Shown: positions 47,452 through 56,902, counted from the stretch's first letter. The stretch: DNA of 64,000 bases from Prochlorococcus sp. AG-388-E21 (GCA_003279855.1 QCGO01000001.1:62001-126000); one strand, 5' to 3'. Notes: a model not told the origin generated them from the letters alone. Made by a program: numbers and translations.

Positions 47452-47535
47452 ATAAAGAATATCATCCGTAAAAAAAATTACTTTTTTTCTTCTTATTTCT
47501 TAACTAAAGATATTTTTCAGACTTTGTCGAATGCT

Positions 47536-49068
47536 TTAAAGATCTATAGTTTTAAGAAGCTTTTTATATTCCTTCTTCCCCATGATTTTTTCAGCCGCAT
47601 ATGCTCCACTTGCTGAGACGGCAGGTATACCAATTCCGGGGAAAGTACTTGCTCCACAAGTAAGCAAATTTTTAACAGATGTTTTACATCCAGGGAATAG
47701 TCCTTGAGCAGCCGATAATGCTGGGCCGTAGCTACCACAATAAGTATTGGTATACTTTTTATGCGTTAAGGGAGTGCCAAGCAATTTGATCTCAATTCTA
47801 TTATCTATATCAGGTATTATTTTTCTCAAAGATTTGAGAAATATTGAACATCTTTCCTCTTTAAGTTCTTTGTAAGCTAACTCATTAGATTTTAAATTCT
47901 TCCAAATTTCCCATGGTTCATTGGCAGGTGTATACCCATGCAGGACGTGTTTACCTTTCGGTGCCATACTCTTATCTAATACAGAAGGAATTGAGAAAAC
48001 TGCTACATTTCTTTCTGCAGTAATTCCTCTCTCCCAGTCATCAACGTGTATTGCATGAATTGGTAAATTTTGTAGACCAGAGGCATCAAAACCTAAATGA
48101 ATATGAAGAAAAGAACCGCATTTATTAATATCTTTAGCCTTTGGGCTCCATTTTTTTTGGAATTCTTGTGGAACTAATTTTCTGGAAGTCCAAGCATCAG
48201 TATTCATTACGACAAAGTTCGAAATAAAATTGGAACCATTTTCTAAAGTTACACCTGAGGCAATATTTTTACTAAAATTTACAGCTTTTACTTTAGAAGA
48301 AAGAATTAGTTCACCGCCATTTTTTTTGAAAGCATCAACTAGTGCCTTTACTATACTTTCACTTCCTCCCTTTGGATATTCTAAATACGATTCAGGTTTA
48401 AACCATTCATCAAATAATGTAGCCATCGCAGCAGAATTTGTATCATGCATTGGCATCCCACTTATTAAAAAACTAAGCAAATCAACCCAGTTTCTAAGGA
48501 AAGGATCATTTAGGTGACTGTCGACAATATCCCCAAAACCACCATTTAGCTTTGGTAATGATTTTATATTAGGTAAGAATTTAGATGCTAATTTTATAAT
48601 CTCTAAAAAATTAATTGTTTCAGGTGAACTAGAGAGAAGTGGGATTTCGCTAACTATTTGACTAAGAGGCCTTATCCCTGAAACAAATGAATCCCACTCA
48701 TTAACAGACTTTTCACCTCTTAATAATCTTATTCTTTCTTTAAATGGATCTTGTCCTACTTCCAAATTGAATTCGCCTTCAGGAACATTGACATGCCATC
48801 CTTGGTATTTAATAAGTTCAACCTTTTCGTCAAGTAATCTAAGTATTTGCCCTAAAGGATTGGTGGTAGGCCATTTGCCGATACCACTCCATAATGAAGG
48901 ACCAGATTCAAACTTATAACCTCTCATATTAAAGCTATGCGCAACACCTCCAGGTTGAGAATGAGCTTCAGCTATTAGAACTTTTTTACCTGCTAGGGCC
49001 AATATAGAACCACAACATAAACCTCCAATACCACTACCTATGATTATTACGTCGTATTTATTCATCAA
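47536..49068 (-). CDS. CrtI/CrtH-family FAD-dependent carotenoid isomerase/desaturase-like
   Basis: YDVIIIGSGIGGLCCGSILALAGKKVLIAEAHSQPGGVAHSF dinucleotide fold; C-terminal LLTCGASTFPGIGIPAVSASGAYAAEKI. Confidence 0.88.
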   Translation of the reverse strand: MMNKYDVIIIGSGIGGLCCGSILALAGKKVLIAEAHSQPGGVAHSFNMRGYKFESGPSLWSGIGKWPTTNPLGQILRLLDEKVELIKYQGWHVNVPEGEFNLEVGQDPFKERIRLLRGEKSVNEWDSFVSGIRPLSQIVSEIPLLSSSPETINFLEIIKLASKFLPNIKSLPKLNGGFGDIVDSHLNDPFLRNWVDLLSFLISGMPMHDTNSAAMATLFDEWFKPESYLEYPKGGSESIVKALVDAFKKNGGELILSSKVKAVNFSKNIASGVTLENGSNFISNFVVMNTDAWTSRKLVPQEFQKKWSPKAKDINKCGSFLHIHLGFDASGLQNLPIHAIHVDDWERGITAERNVAVFSIPSVLDKSMAPKGKHVLHGYTPANEPWEIWKNLKSNELAYKELKEERCSIFLKSLRKIIPDIDNRIEIKLLGTPLTHKKYTNTYCGSYGPALSAAQGLFPGCKTSVKNLLTCGASTFPGIGIPAVSASGAYAAEKIMGKKEYKKLLKTIDL

Positions 49069-49098
49069 AAATTAAACCCTAAGAATAAATCTTAAAGC

Positions 49099-49209
49099 TT
49101 AAACAAAAGTATTTGTTGTTGTTGTGATACTAAGAACAACTGCAAGGAAAAATATATAAGGAACAGCCTTAAGTGGAATATGACCTTGTCTTTTAGAAAT
49201 GAAATCCAT
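49099..49209 (-). CDS. 36-aa single-TM microprotein
   Basis: MDFISKRQGHIPLKAVPYIFFLAVVLSITTTTNTFV*. Confidence 0.5.
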   Translation of the reverse strand: MDFISKRQGHIPLKAVPYIFFLAVVLSITTTTNTFV

Positions 49210-49362
49210 TTTTTAAATTAACTTATGTAAAGATAATAGTTGAAATTTGTTACGAATGTGTGTCTATGATCTACTTTCTTAGAAATATTTTGAGATAAAG
49301 AAGAAATTTTATTTTATTTTTTTTTGAAACCTTTTTATGATGAATAAAAAATAATATTTAAA

Positions 49363-49863
49363 ATGACTCTTGAAGCAAAAAAATTACCACAATACACAGA
49401 AATAAAAAATTTAGAGAGTATTTCTAAAAAAGATGGAAGTGGTATTGGATATGAAGATTTAATAGGAACTTGGAAATTTAATTCCGTATGGAAGAAAGGC
49501 TCAAAAGAAATAGATAATATATCTAGTTCCATTCTTCAAGTATTATCAGCAAAATTAGAATTAAAGAAAACTAATTCTCAAAATAATATAGTTGATTACC
49601 AGATAAAAAATTCAGTTCGCTTTGGGATATTATCGATTATTTTCTGTGGGCAAGCATCATTAAAAGGTACGAGGCCTCTATTGCCCTTTTTCTTCGAGAA
49701 CTTAATAATAAATATTGGAAATTTTACCTTAGTTAATAAACATTTAAAAAAACCAGAAGAAAAGCAAATGCCTTTTTTCTCTCTAATAGCTATCAGTAAA
49801 GAAAAAAATTGGATGTGTGCTAGAGGAAGAGGAGGAGGACTCGCAATTTGGATTAAGTCTTGA
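49363..49863 (+). CDS. Conserved hypothetical protein
   Basis: 166-aa ORF; YEDLIGTWKFNSVWKKGSKEID...GRGGGLAIW resembles cyanobacterial PAP/lipocalin-like proteins. Confidence 0.6.
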   Translation: MTLEAKKLPQYTEIKNLESISKKDGSGIGYEDLIGTWKFNSVWKKGSKEIDNISSSILQVLSAKLELKKTNSQNNIVDYQIKNSVRFGILSIIFCGQASLKGTRPLLPFFFENLIINIGNFTLVNKHLKKPEEKQMPFFSLIAISKEKNWMCARGRGGGLAIWIKS

Positions 49864-49867
49864 TCTT

Positions 49868-50083
49868 TTAGTGATATTCACCAGGGTGATCAACTTTTCT
49901 GACGGTAACTTTATCCACTTTTTGGCCATTAAATCTTAAAAGGTCATCACCGGAGAAACTATATCCAAGTCTTTGAGCAATAAGTGCTACATCATCTGCA
50001 GTTGCAGAAGAAGTAACCTCTTTTCTTAAATTATCCTCTGACTGCATTTGTTTTAAAAATTTTCTAATTTCAGAGAAACTCAT
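49868..50083 (-). CDS. Nif11-like (nitrogen-fixation-protein-like/RiPP leader-like) family protein
   Basis: MSFSEIRKFLKQMQSEDNLRKEVTSSATADDVALIAQRLGYSFSGDDLLRF. Confidence 0.65.
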   Translation of the reverse strand: MSFSEIRKFLKQMQSEDNLRKEVTSSATADDVALIAQRLGYSFSGDDLLRFNGQKVDKVTVRKVDHPGEYH

Positions 50084-50139
50084 TTTAACTTTTATGCATA
50101 ATCTTATATTAAAGCCTTAGAAAAAAATTAAATTGTTTT

Positions 50140-50502
50140 TTGCAAAGACCAATAAAACTAAATAAACACTATATTAAATGTATGACTTACTTATTTTTAT
50201 ATGTAGTTGGGATAGTCTTGATATGGTGGATATATCGTGTCGGTTGGGTTGAGGCTTTGAAAACAGTAATTAAAGTTTTAGTTCCTTCAATTCTTATAAT
50301 TTTATTTAATATCAAAGCAGGAAGATTACTTTTCAAAAATCCTTTAGTTGGATTATTCAGTGCTTTACCAACTTCAATTTTTATTTATAGGGGTTCCCTT
50401 CCAGTCGTGGCATCTATTAATAACTGGATTGATACTAAAAGAAGCAAATATGAAGAATCCAAAGACGTAATTGATACCGATTCAATTCCTCTAGATGATT
50501 AA
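50140..50502 (+). CDS. Conserved membrane hypothetical protein
   Basis: Multi-TM ORF; likely TTG start, or internal Met. Confidence 0.6.
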   Translation: MQRPIKLNKHYIKCMTYLFLYVVGIVLIWWIYRVGWVEALKTVIKVLVPSILIILFNIKAGRLLFKNPLVGLFSALPTSIFIYRGSLPVVASINNWIDTKRSKYEESKDVIDTDSIPLDD

Positions 50503-50511
50503 TATTTTAAG

Positions 50512-50919
50512 CTAGTCAAATCCCAGAAATAATTCTTTGTGTACTACAAGAACATCAAATAAAGATGTTCCATGGGAAGGACTTATTGGAATATTATCTA
50601 CATTTAATGCCTCTGCACAAATTAGATGGCCATCCCATCTTGTATTATGTTCACTCATTCGGATTGACCAATCAATTACTTTTTTAAAGTGCTCAGGCAT
50701 CTCAGATCCAATTTTCCTGCATATTTGGCAAAGATTTGTAAGAAGGGGGGGTTTGGATGGCCTTTTTAAATCTTTAACAAGACTTGGTTGTGTAAATACA
50801 CTGGTGTATCTGATGTAGTCAATTAATTCATAATCTTCATCTGAAAGTTCTGCTTTATTCAGTGCTATTTCAAATTCCTCTACAGGGGTAATTGGCCTTT
50901 TAATTATCTCATTTTTCAT
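50512..50919 (-). CDS. Conserved hypothetical protein
   Basis: Start at MKNEIIKRPITPVEEFEIALNKAEL (50919) preferred; overlaps tatA 3' end slightly. Confidence 0.65.
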   Translation of the reverse strand: MKNEIIKRPITPVEEFEIALNKAELSDEDYELIDYIRYTSVFTQPSLVKDLKRPSKPPLLTNLCQICRKIGSEMPEHFKKVIDWSIRMSEHNTRWDGHLICAEALNVDNIPISPSHGTSLFDVLVVHKELFLGFD

Positions 50920-51199
50920 TATTATCTGATTCTGATAAATCCCTTTCCTCTGATTCTTTAGTAACTTGATCGAGATCATTGGTAAATTTTTTCTGAGTAG
51001 ATTTTGGTAAATTTTCGCTCTCTGGCTCATTAATTACTTGATCTATCTCGTTTTGAAATTCATTCGATGCTTTTTTTAAGCTTTTTAATGTTTTGCCAAG
51101 TTGTTTTCCTAATTCTGGTAATTTCTTGGGACCAAAAATTAATAGAGCTAGAATTAAAATTACTGTTACTTCTGGTAAACCTACCCCAAAGATATTCAT
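50909..51199 (-). CDS. tatA: Twin-arginine translocase TatA/TatB-family protein
   Basis: MNIFGVGLPEVTVILILALLIFGPKKLPELGKQLGKTLKSLKKASNEFQ. Confidence 0.93.
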   Translation of the reverse strand: MNIFGVGLPEVTVILILALLIFGPKKLPELGKQLGKTLKSLKKASNEFQNEIDQVINEPESENLPKSTQKKFTNDLDQVTKESEERDLSESDNNEK

Positions 51200-51291
51200 G
51201 ATATAAGTGTATTTAATTCATTATTAAAATCTATTATTAATATAATCTAATGATTTGAAAATATCATTTTATAAACTCGCTTTGTTACTCT

Positions 51292-51438
51292 TCAAAGAAG
51301 TTTATAAAAAATAATTGTAATTATTACTCCCTTAAAAAAAACTAACCAAAGTAGTTGGTAATCACTTAATTTTAATTTTTCTTGGTACCACTTAATAAGT
51401 ATTTTGTGTCCTTTAATTATTCTTTTTATTAATTTCAA
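51292..51438 (-). CDS. 48-aa hypothetical protein (TTG start)
   Basis: (M)KLIKRIIKGHKILIKWYQEKLKLSDYQLLWLVFFKGVIITIIFYKLL*. Confidence 0.45.
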   Translation of the reverse strand: MKLIKRIIKGHKILIKWYQEKLKLSDYQLLWLVFFKGVIITIIFYKLL

Positions 51439-51649
51439 AATCTATTTTTTAGATAAGACTAACTTTATATCAAAACTGTATAGGATGGAAATGATAAATT
51501 AATAAATTTTGGTTATCAGTAAGTACAAATTTTTTAAATAAGTAATCACATTTAATCCAGATTATTTTTGGCTTTCTTATTCTTTTAAAAATTAGCTTTG
51601 CATAAATCAAACTAAATTACAAAAATGTAATTAACTTTTTTTAAATATA

Positions 51650-51889
51650 ATGAAAATCTTATTATCAGTTTTTTTCTTATTTGCCTTTATACCTCCATCA
51701 AAGGGAGTTACAACAAAAATGTTTAAAGTATTGGATACTTGTGCTAGATACCGTCTTGGAGAGATTGACGCTAAACAAGCTATAGAAAAACTCAAATTAA
51801 AATCTAAGAATTCTTCCGAAATTGACTTAAAAAATATTGTAAGTAATTACTGTTCTGTATTTACCCCAAATGAAAATATAAAATTCTAA
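51650..51889 (+). CDS. Small exported hypothetical protein
   Basis: Signal peptide-like MKILLSVFFLFAFIPPSKG; 79 aa with 2 Cys after the signal. Confidence 0.6.
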   Translation: MKILLSVFFLFAFIPPSKGVTTKMFKVLDTCARYRLGEIDAKQAIEKLKLKSKNSSEIDLKNIVSNYCSVFTPNENIKF

Positions 51890-51907
51890 AAATTATTTTT
51901 AGAGATC

Positions 51908-52045
51908 TTAAATTTTTTTATTCCAATTATAATTTTTTAATTTTTCTTTTATTTCATCTACTCTCTTATTGTTAGTAATTTTTAAATTAAAAAGTATTCC
52001 CAAAAAAAGAATGAGAAATAAAAAACTATATATGGCAAATTCCAT
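51908..52045 (-). CDS. 45-aa single-TM microprotein
   Basis: MEFAIYSFLFLILFLGILFNLKITNNKRVDEIKEKLKNYNWNKKI*. Confidence 0.5.
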   Translation of the reverse strand: MEFAIYSFLFLILFLGILFNLKITNNKRVDEIKEKLKNYNWNKKI

Positions 52046-52195
52046 AAGAATAGATATATTCAACAACATTAGTAAATTACAGGAATCTTTTAGTATCTTT
52101 TAGAACAATGTTTGAAAAATTTATCTAAAACTTTGTTGTTTTTGGTCACAGAAAAATAATTATTGCTTCTAAGATAGAGTTTTATATAAACTATT

Positions 52196-52645
52196 TTGCA
52201 GATAGGAGATAAAGTACCACAATTTTCTTTACTAGATCAGAATGGCACTAAAAGGTCAAATAATGGATTAAAAACTCCTTTAGTTTTGTTTTTCTATCCA
52301 AAGGACGACACCCCGGGATGCACTATAGAGGTTTGCGGATTTAGAGACAAGTATGACCTTTTTAAAGTCCTTGGTGCTCAAGTTTGGGGGGTAAGTAATG
52401 GTAGTTCTTCAAGCCACTTGGCATTTGCCAACAAAAATAAATTACAATATCCTTTGCTATGTGATAAAAATGATTCACTAAGAAAGGCTTTCAAAGTACC
52501 AAAAGTACTCGGCTTATTAGATGGAAGAGTTACCTATGTTATTGATAGAAATGGGTTTGTTAAACATATCTTTAGAGATTTGTTGAATGGCCCAGAACAT
52601 ATAAAAGAGGCAATAAGAGTGTTAAAGGAAATTCAAAATCAGTAA
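52196..52645 (+). CDS. Peroxiredoxin (BCP/PrxQ type)
   Basis: TPLVLFFYPKDDTPGCTIEVCGFRDKYD catalytic motif; TTG start. Confidence 0.93.
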   Translation: MQIGDKVPQFSLLDQNGTKRSNNGLKTPLVLFFYPKDDTPGCTIEVCGFRDKYDLFKVLGAQVWGVSNGSSSSHLAFANKNKLQYPLLCDKNDSLRKAFKVPKVLGLLDGRVTYVIDRNGFVKHIFRDLLNGPEHIKEAIRVLKEIQNQ

Positions 52646-52689
52646 ATTAATTATTCAAACCCTTAGAAATTAATATCTTTTCTTATAGG

Positions 52690-52989
52690 ATGTTTTCTAT
52701 TAATAAATCAAACTTTATGAAAAAAATAGGGATGCAAGCAGTTGATGAAGCAATTGAAAATGGTATTGACCTAGATGGTACTCCAATCCCCTCAAAAATG
52801 CTTGAGCTTTACAACAGGATTATGAGCGAAGAAAACAAAAGAGAAAGAAGCGGAGTCAAAAAGTCAATGAGAAATAGATGTGTTAAAACAGGTTCTAAGC
52901 ATTTTGATAAAGAAACTTTAGATCAATTATTAATTGATTCTGGTTGGGAAGGCCTCAAAGAAAAAGAAATTTTATTCTTCTACAGTTAG
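52690..52989 (+). CDS. Conserved hypothetical protein
   Basis: MFSINKSNFMKKIGMQAVDEAIENGIDLDGTPIPSKMLELYNRIM... Confidence 0.6.
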   Translation: MFSINKSNFMKKIGMQAVDEAIENGIDLDGTPIPSKMLELYNRIMSEENKRERSGVKKSMRNRCVKTGSKHFDKETLDQLLIDSGWEGLKEKEILFFYS

Positions 52990-52995
52990 TAGAAT

Positions 52996-53340
52996 CTATC
53001 TAAACCATCCTTTTTTAATCGGAGTCTTTTCTTCTTCTTTTTTAATAGAAGTTATTTTTACAGCTTTCTTAAAAGCCAAGTTGGCTTCTGCTACTGTTAT
53101 TGTTGATATAAGAAATAAGCCTGATATACCTATTAATTGTTCTGTTTGACTTGGTTCTTTATCACCTTGCAAAATTATTCCTATAACAAACCATGCAGTT
53201 ACTACTCCAGTAGTAATGAAATATGGTAACCATCTTCTCTGATATAGATAACCAGTTCCAACTCCTGGTAAGAAATTTAGGAGGGATGCGACCCATCCGC
53301 TTGAAGAAGCTAATACTTGTTCTTTTGATAATTTATCCAT
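52996..53340 (-). CDS. Small membrane hypothetical protein
   Basis: WVASLLNFLPGVGTGYLYQRRWLPYFITTGVVTAWFVIGIIL; multi-TM. Confidence 0.65.
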   Translation of the reverse strand: MDKLSKEQVLASSSGWVASLLNFLPGVGTGYLYQRRWLPYFITTGVVTAWFVIGIILQGDKEPSQTEQLIGISGLFLISTITVAEANLAFKKAVKITSIKKEEEKTPIKKGWFR

Positions 53341-53384
53341 TTAACTAAGTGTTAATTAAATGAGAATTTATGTAAGCAAAAGAT

Positions 53385-53531
53385 ATGACTGCGCAAACTA
53401 CCCAACTAAAAGGCAAAAACATTCTAATTTTTTCTTGCTTATTTTTCATAACTTTATTATGGATAAGATTTTATGAATTCGTGGTTAAAAAAATTTATAA
53501 ATTAATTATGAAAAAAGACGGTTACTTTTAA
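53385..53531 (+). CDS. 48-aa single-TM microprotein
   Basis: MTAQTTQLKGKNILIFSCLFFITLLWIRFYEFVVKKIYKLIMKKDGYF*. Confidence 0.5.
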   Translation: MTAQTTQLKGKNILIFSCLFFITLLWIRFYEFVVKKIYKLIMKKDGYF

Positions 53532-53546
53532 CCGTCTTTTTAGTAA
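53511..53546. terminator. Rho-independent-like terminator overlapping the 3' end of a microORF
   Basis: AAAAAGACGGTTA-CTT-TTAACCGTCTTTTT; near-perfect stem and U-tract, bidirectional. Confidence 0.8.
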
Positions 53547-53565
53547 TAATTTTTTTGAAAAAAAA

Positions 53566-53805
53566 CTATGCTTTTCCTTTAGTTCCGGAAAGTAATTTAA
53601 GCTCATTCTTGACTTCTTTTTCCCTTTCTTCAAGATGTTTTAATTGTGATTTAAAAGCATCTTCAAGTCTTTTTCTTTGGGTTGTGATTTCATCAAGTTC
53701 TTCTTGATGATGGTTTTTCTTGAGTTCTTTCATCTCGGTATCAGAAATAACATATACTGGACGATATGAAGGAGTTTCAAAAAGAAGATCAAACATTGAA
53801 TACAT
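53566..53805 (-). CDS. Hypothetical coiled-coil protein
   Basis: 79 aa; KNHHQEELDEITTQRKRLEDAFKSQLKHLEEREKEVKNELKLL. Confidence 0.6.
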   Translation of the reverse strand: MYSMFDLLFETPSYRPVYVISDTEMKELKKNHHQEELDEITTQRKRLEDAFKSQLKHLEEREKEVKNELKLLSGTKGKA

Positions 53806-53833
53806 AGTGACCTTTGAATTAAGTACAAATCAA

Positions 53834-53924
53834 ATATCTTACAAATATTAGAATCTTGTAAGGATATAAACCGAAGAAAATTATACGGCAAATACACCGA
53901 ATTTCGGTTTACCTAACTAAACCG
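53834..53924. repeat. Cluster of inverted repeats in divergent intergenic region
   Basis: ATATCTTACAA..TTGTAAGGATAT; CCGAA-T-TTCGG; CGGTTTA-CCTAAC-TAAACCG. Confidence 0.6.
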
Positions 53925-54009
53925 GCCAGTATTTACCGATCTATTTTTAATTGGTAATGTAATGTACAAGTATATTCGGAAATGAGCTGAGGATATTTAA
54001 GAAATACAA

Positions 54010-54426
54010 ATGGATTTAATTATTAATTCCAGATTAGTAATTCCTTCAAGAGAATTAAAATGGCGTTTTTCTAGATCATCTGGCCCGGGAGGTCAAAAAG
54101 TAAATAAAACTAATACCAGAGTAGAAATCATTTTTAATATCGAAGAATCAAAAGTCTTAAATGATTATCAAAAGAAAGTTTTAACGAAAAAATTGAAAAC
54201 TAAATTAGTCAATAACTGTATTTGTTTAGCCGTCCAGGAAGAAAGGAATCAATTACTTAATAGACAAATAGCTATTATAAGAATTAGCTCAGTAATTAGA
54301 AATTCATTAAAAAATTCATCCAAAGTTAGAAAAGCAACGAAACCATCTAAAGCCTCTCAAAATAGAAGGCTTGACTCCAAAAAAAAACGGGGAGAATTAA
54401 AGAAGAATCGACAGAGAAAATATTAA
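54010..54426 (+). CDS. Release-factor-like peptidyl-tRNA hydrolase (ArfB/YaeJ family)
   Basis: RSSGPGGQKVNKTNTRVEI GGQ motif plus basic C-terminal tail KKKRGELKKNRQRKY. Confidence 0.88.
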   Translation: MDLIINSRLVIPSRELKWRFSRSSGPGGQKVNKTNTRVEIIFNIEESKVLNDYQKKVLTKKLKTKLVNNCICLAVQEERNQLLNRQIAIIRISSVIRNSLKNSSKVRKATKPSKASQNRRLDSKKKRGELKKNRQRKY

Positions 54427-54534
54427 ATTATTTAAATTAATTTTGATGAAAATATTTTCTAACTTTCAATGTCCAAATTGGATTATTTTATTGATATCTT
54501 TGATTTGATTTCTTTTCATTAAACGTCCAAATAA

Positions 54535-54783
54535 ATGAAAAAAGAATATGATTTTTGGTTAATTGATTCTAACTCTGTTGGAGTAATTCGTTTTTATAAA
54601 AAAAACGAGAATAAAGAGGATTTGATCGAATTTATGCTTATTGAAGAAGGTATTGTCATGGGTAGTCATGGTGAAAATCCACCTTTAATGAAAACAAGAA
54701 AAGAAATGAAGATCCAAGATGCAAGATTATTTTGGAAAAAATTAATAAATGAAGGATGGCAAAAAACTAATCCTAAATGGTAA
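54535..54783 (+). CDS. Conserved hypothetical (DUF1651-like)
   Basis: GVIRFYKKNENKEDLIEFMLIEEG...PPLMKTRKEMKIQDARLFWKKLINEGWQ. Confidence 0.6.
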   Translation: MKKEYDFWLIDSNSVGVIRFYKKNENKEDLIEFMLIEEGIVMGSHGENPPLMKTRKEMKIQDARLFWKKLINEGWQKTNPKW

Positions 54784-54918
54784 ATAAATTTTGCTTTAAA
54801 AATAATTTTAAATTTAGAAAAATAAATTTATTTCCCAAAAAAAGAATTTTTTTAATTTTAAAAGGTTTTCCAAAATCAGTTACTAAATTTAAAAAACTAA
54901 AATATGAATATATTTTAT

Positions 54919-55086
54919 TTATACGCTTATAAAAGTCCCTTTAGGATATAACTCTGCAATTCTATTCTTTTGTATAATATTTTTTTTCTTAAGGTCATTT
55001 TCATATCTTTTTAGCATCATCAAATAATTAGTAGATCCAAACAAAAATAAAAAAATAATGAATTGAAATCCTGCCTCTAAGTTCAT
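54919..55086 (-). CDS. 55-aa single-TM microprotein
   Basis: MNLEAGFQFIILLFLFGSTNYLMMLKRYENDLKKKNIIQKNRIAELYPKGTFISV*. Confidence 0.5.
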   Translation of the reverse strand: MNLEAGFQFIIFLFLFGSTNYLMMLKRYENDLKKKNIIQKNRIAELYPKGTFISV

Positions 55087-55260
55087 AATTTTATATTTAA
55101 ACTTTATTTAAATTTGACAACTTTTTTATAAAAAGCCATCAGTATTTATATCTATTTAAAAAAAAATTAATATCTCTATAAAATTAAAGGATTTTTTATA
55201 GGAATATATAAGTTAATTTATTAATTTTCAATAGCAATTTGTTTGGACAATGCTTAGCAT

Positions 55261-55536
55261 TTGAAAAAAACAAATTTGAATAATAATTTATCTGAACAAG
55301 CTTTTAATCAACTCCTTTTGCAAATTGTGGGTACAAAATTAATAGATAGTCTTAATATGATTGATTCAGATTCAAAATCAAAGATTGAAAAATGCATAGC
55401 TATCACTAATGAAGAATATTCTTATGCATTATCATTACAGGCTGATTGTGTTCCAGATTCCAAAAGAATGATAATTCAAGCTCAAAAAAGATTAGAAAGT
55501 CTCAACTCATTGTTGACTTTAGCGAAATTAATATAA
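55261..55536 (+). CDS. Hypothetical protein (TTG start)
   Basis: 91-aa ORF, LKKTNLNNNLSEQAFNQLLLQIVGTKLIDSLNMIDSDSKSKIEKC... Confidence 0.55.
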   Translation: MKKTNLNNNLSEQAFNQLLLQIVGTKLIDSLNMIDSDSKSKIEKCIAITNEEYSYALSLQADCVPDSKRMIIQAQKRLESLNSLLTLAKLI

Positions 55537-55555
55537 ATTTAAAAACGATTTCTAT

Positions 55556-56425
55556 TTACTTTATAAATTTGAATATCTGACTCTTAAATTTTAAAAAGTA
55601 AAAAATGCAGGAAATTATTAATAATAAAATACCATATAAACCACCTAATGGATTTGTATTAGCTGTACCATAACCAACTAACCAGTTAGGCGCTTCTTTA
55701 GATATATTTATTAAACCATTATTCAAAACAAACCAAATACCGACAAGTCCACCATGAAGACCAATAGCACCCCATAATGATCCCTCATCTTTTAATCTTA
55801 TAATTGAACAAAGGATTCCTAAAGTGAATAAACCTAACAAAATGCCTAATGTATTCCAAAATGGCATTTTGAATCCAATATGAGCAAGGCTAAAAACTAT
55901 AGATTGACTAATTAAGGCAACTTTTATTCCAAATTGAAGTTTTAAGTCTTCTAAAAGCCATCCCCTAAAAATTATTTCCTCAGCGACCCCAATGCCAAAA
56001 GTAAGTAAAATCCCATTTAATATTATGTCTGAGGACAATCCTCCTGAAAAAGTAATGTAATTACTTTTGAGTAATGGTATCAAAATTAAAATTAGTAATA
56101 TTAAAGCAAAAATAATCCCTTGAGAAAAAGATAAGATATTATTCAAAAAAGTTTTATTATTTAAACCAAGTGTTTCCCAACTATTTCTTATTTGCCATCG
56201 AAAATTAAACCATGCAGGCATTAAGGAAATAAATAATAAGAATGTAAATATTGTTCCTATTAAGGATAAAGCTTCTTTGCTTAAACTTAAGAATAAAAAT
56301 GACTGTGAGAATATCCAACCTAATAAGTAAAGAAATGGGACGAAGACTATAGTTGAAAAAATTTTAGTTTTATGAAGAAAAATACTGTTTGTTTGTTTTT
56401 TGCTCTTCTTGTTTGAATTATGCAT
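55556..56425 (-). CDS. CPBP (CAAX-like) family intramembrane metalloprotease
   Basis: GVAEEIIFRGWLLEDLK, SIVFSLAHIGF, LWGAIGLHGGLVGIWF motifs 1-3. Confidence 0.9.
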   Translation of the reverse strand: MHNSNKKSKKQTNSIFLHKTKIFSTIVFVPFLYLLGWIFSQSFLFLSLSKEALSLIGTIFTFLLFISLMPAWFNFRWQIRNSWETLGLNNKTFLNNILSFSQGIIFALILLILILIPLLKSNYITFSGGLSSDIILNGILLTFGIGVAEEIIFRGWLLEDLKLQFGIKVALISQSIVFSLAHIGFKMPFWNTLGILLGLFTLGILCSIIRLKDEGSLWGAIGLHGGLVGIWFVLNNGLINISKEAPNWLVGYGTANTNPLGGLYGILLLIISCIFYFLKFKSQIFKFIK

Positions 56426-56462
56426 ATTTTTTATTTAATAAATTAATTAAGCTAAAATTTTC

Positions 56463-56702
56463 TTATAGTTCATCTATATTTTTTGACGAACCTGCCTTTC
56501 CAGTTAAGACTCTAAAAATTTGTTGTAACAAATTCGAATTTTTATTTTTATTATGAATTTCTTTTTTAGATAGGTGCGATAAATCTCTATAAAATTTTCT
56601 GGTAATTTTATCTTCTTCTTCGCTAGGCCAAAGTAAATTAGAACCTTCTTCATATTCTTCCTGGTATCTTTTTTTATTCATTTTTTTTGCATATCTAAAC
56701 AA
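56463..56702 (-). CDS. Hypothetical protein
   Basis: 79-aa ORF upstream of CPBP protease, same strand. Confidence 0.5.
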   Translation of the reverse strand: MFRYAKKMNKKRYQEEYEEGSNLLWPSEEEDKITRKFYRDLSHLSKKEIHNKNKNSNLLQQIFRVLTGKAGSSKNIDEL

Positions 56703-56771
56703 TGTAAATTCTACTTATTGCCAATACTTAAAAGTATTCTTTACTTAGTTTGTATATTTATTTAAATGTAA

Positions 56772-56861
56772 ATGGAACTTAATTTCAAGACTTTAATGTT
56801 TACAGCATTATCTCCAATACTCATTGTTGCAGCAATTCTTGTGGTTTATTTATTTCATTAA
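56772..56861 (+). CDS. 29-aa single-TM microprotein
   Basis: MELNFKTLMFTALSPILIVAAILVVYLFH*. Confidence 0.45.
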   Translation: MELNFKTLMFTALSPILIVAAILVVYLFH

Positions 56862-56902
56862 GTTCAATTTTGTTATCTAGAAATTTCTAATTTAAATAAT
56901 TT

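Noticed and set aside
53961-53978. TGTACAAGTATATT as a third LexA-like box
   Set aside because: Too many mismatches to the palindromic consensus; not symmetric.
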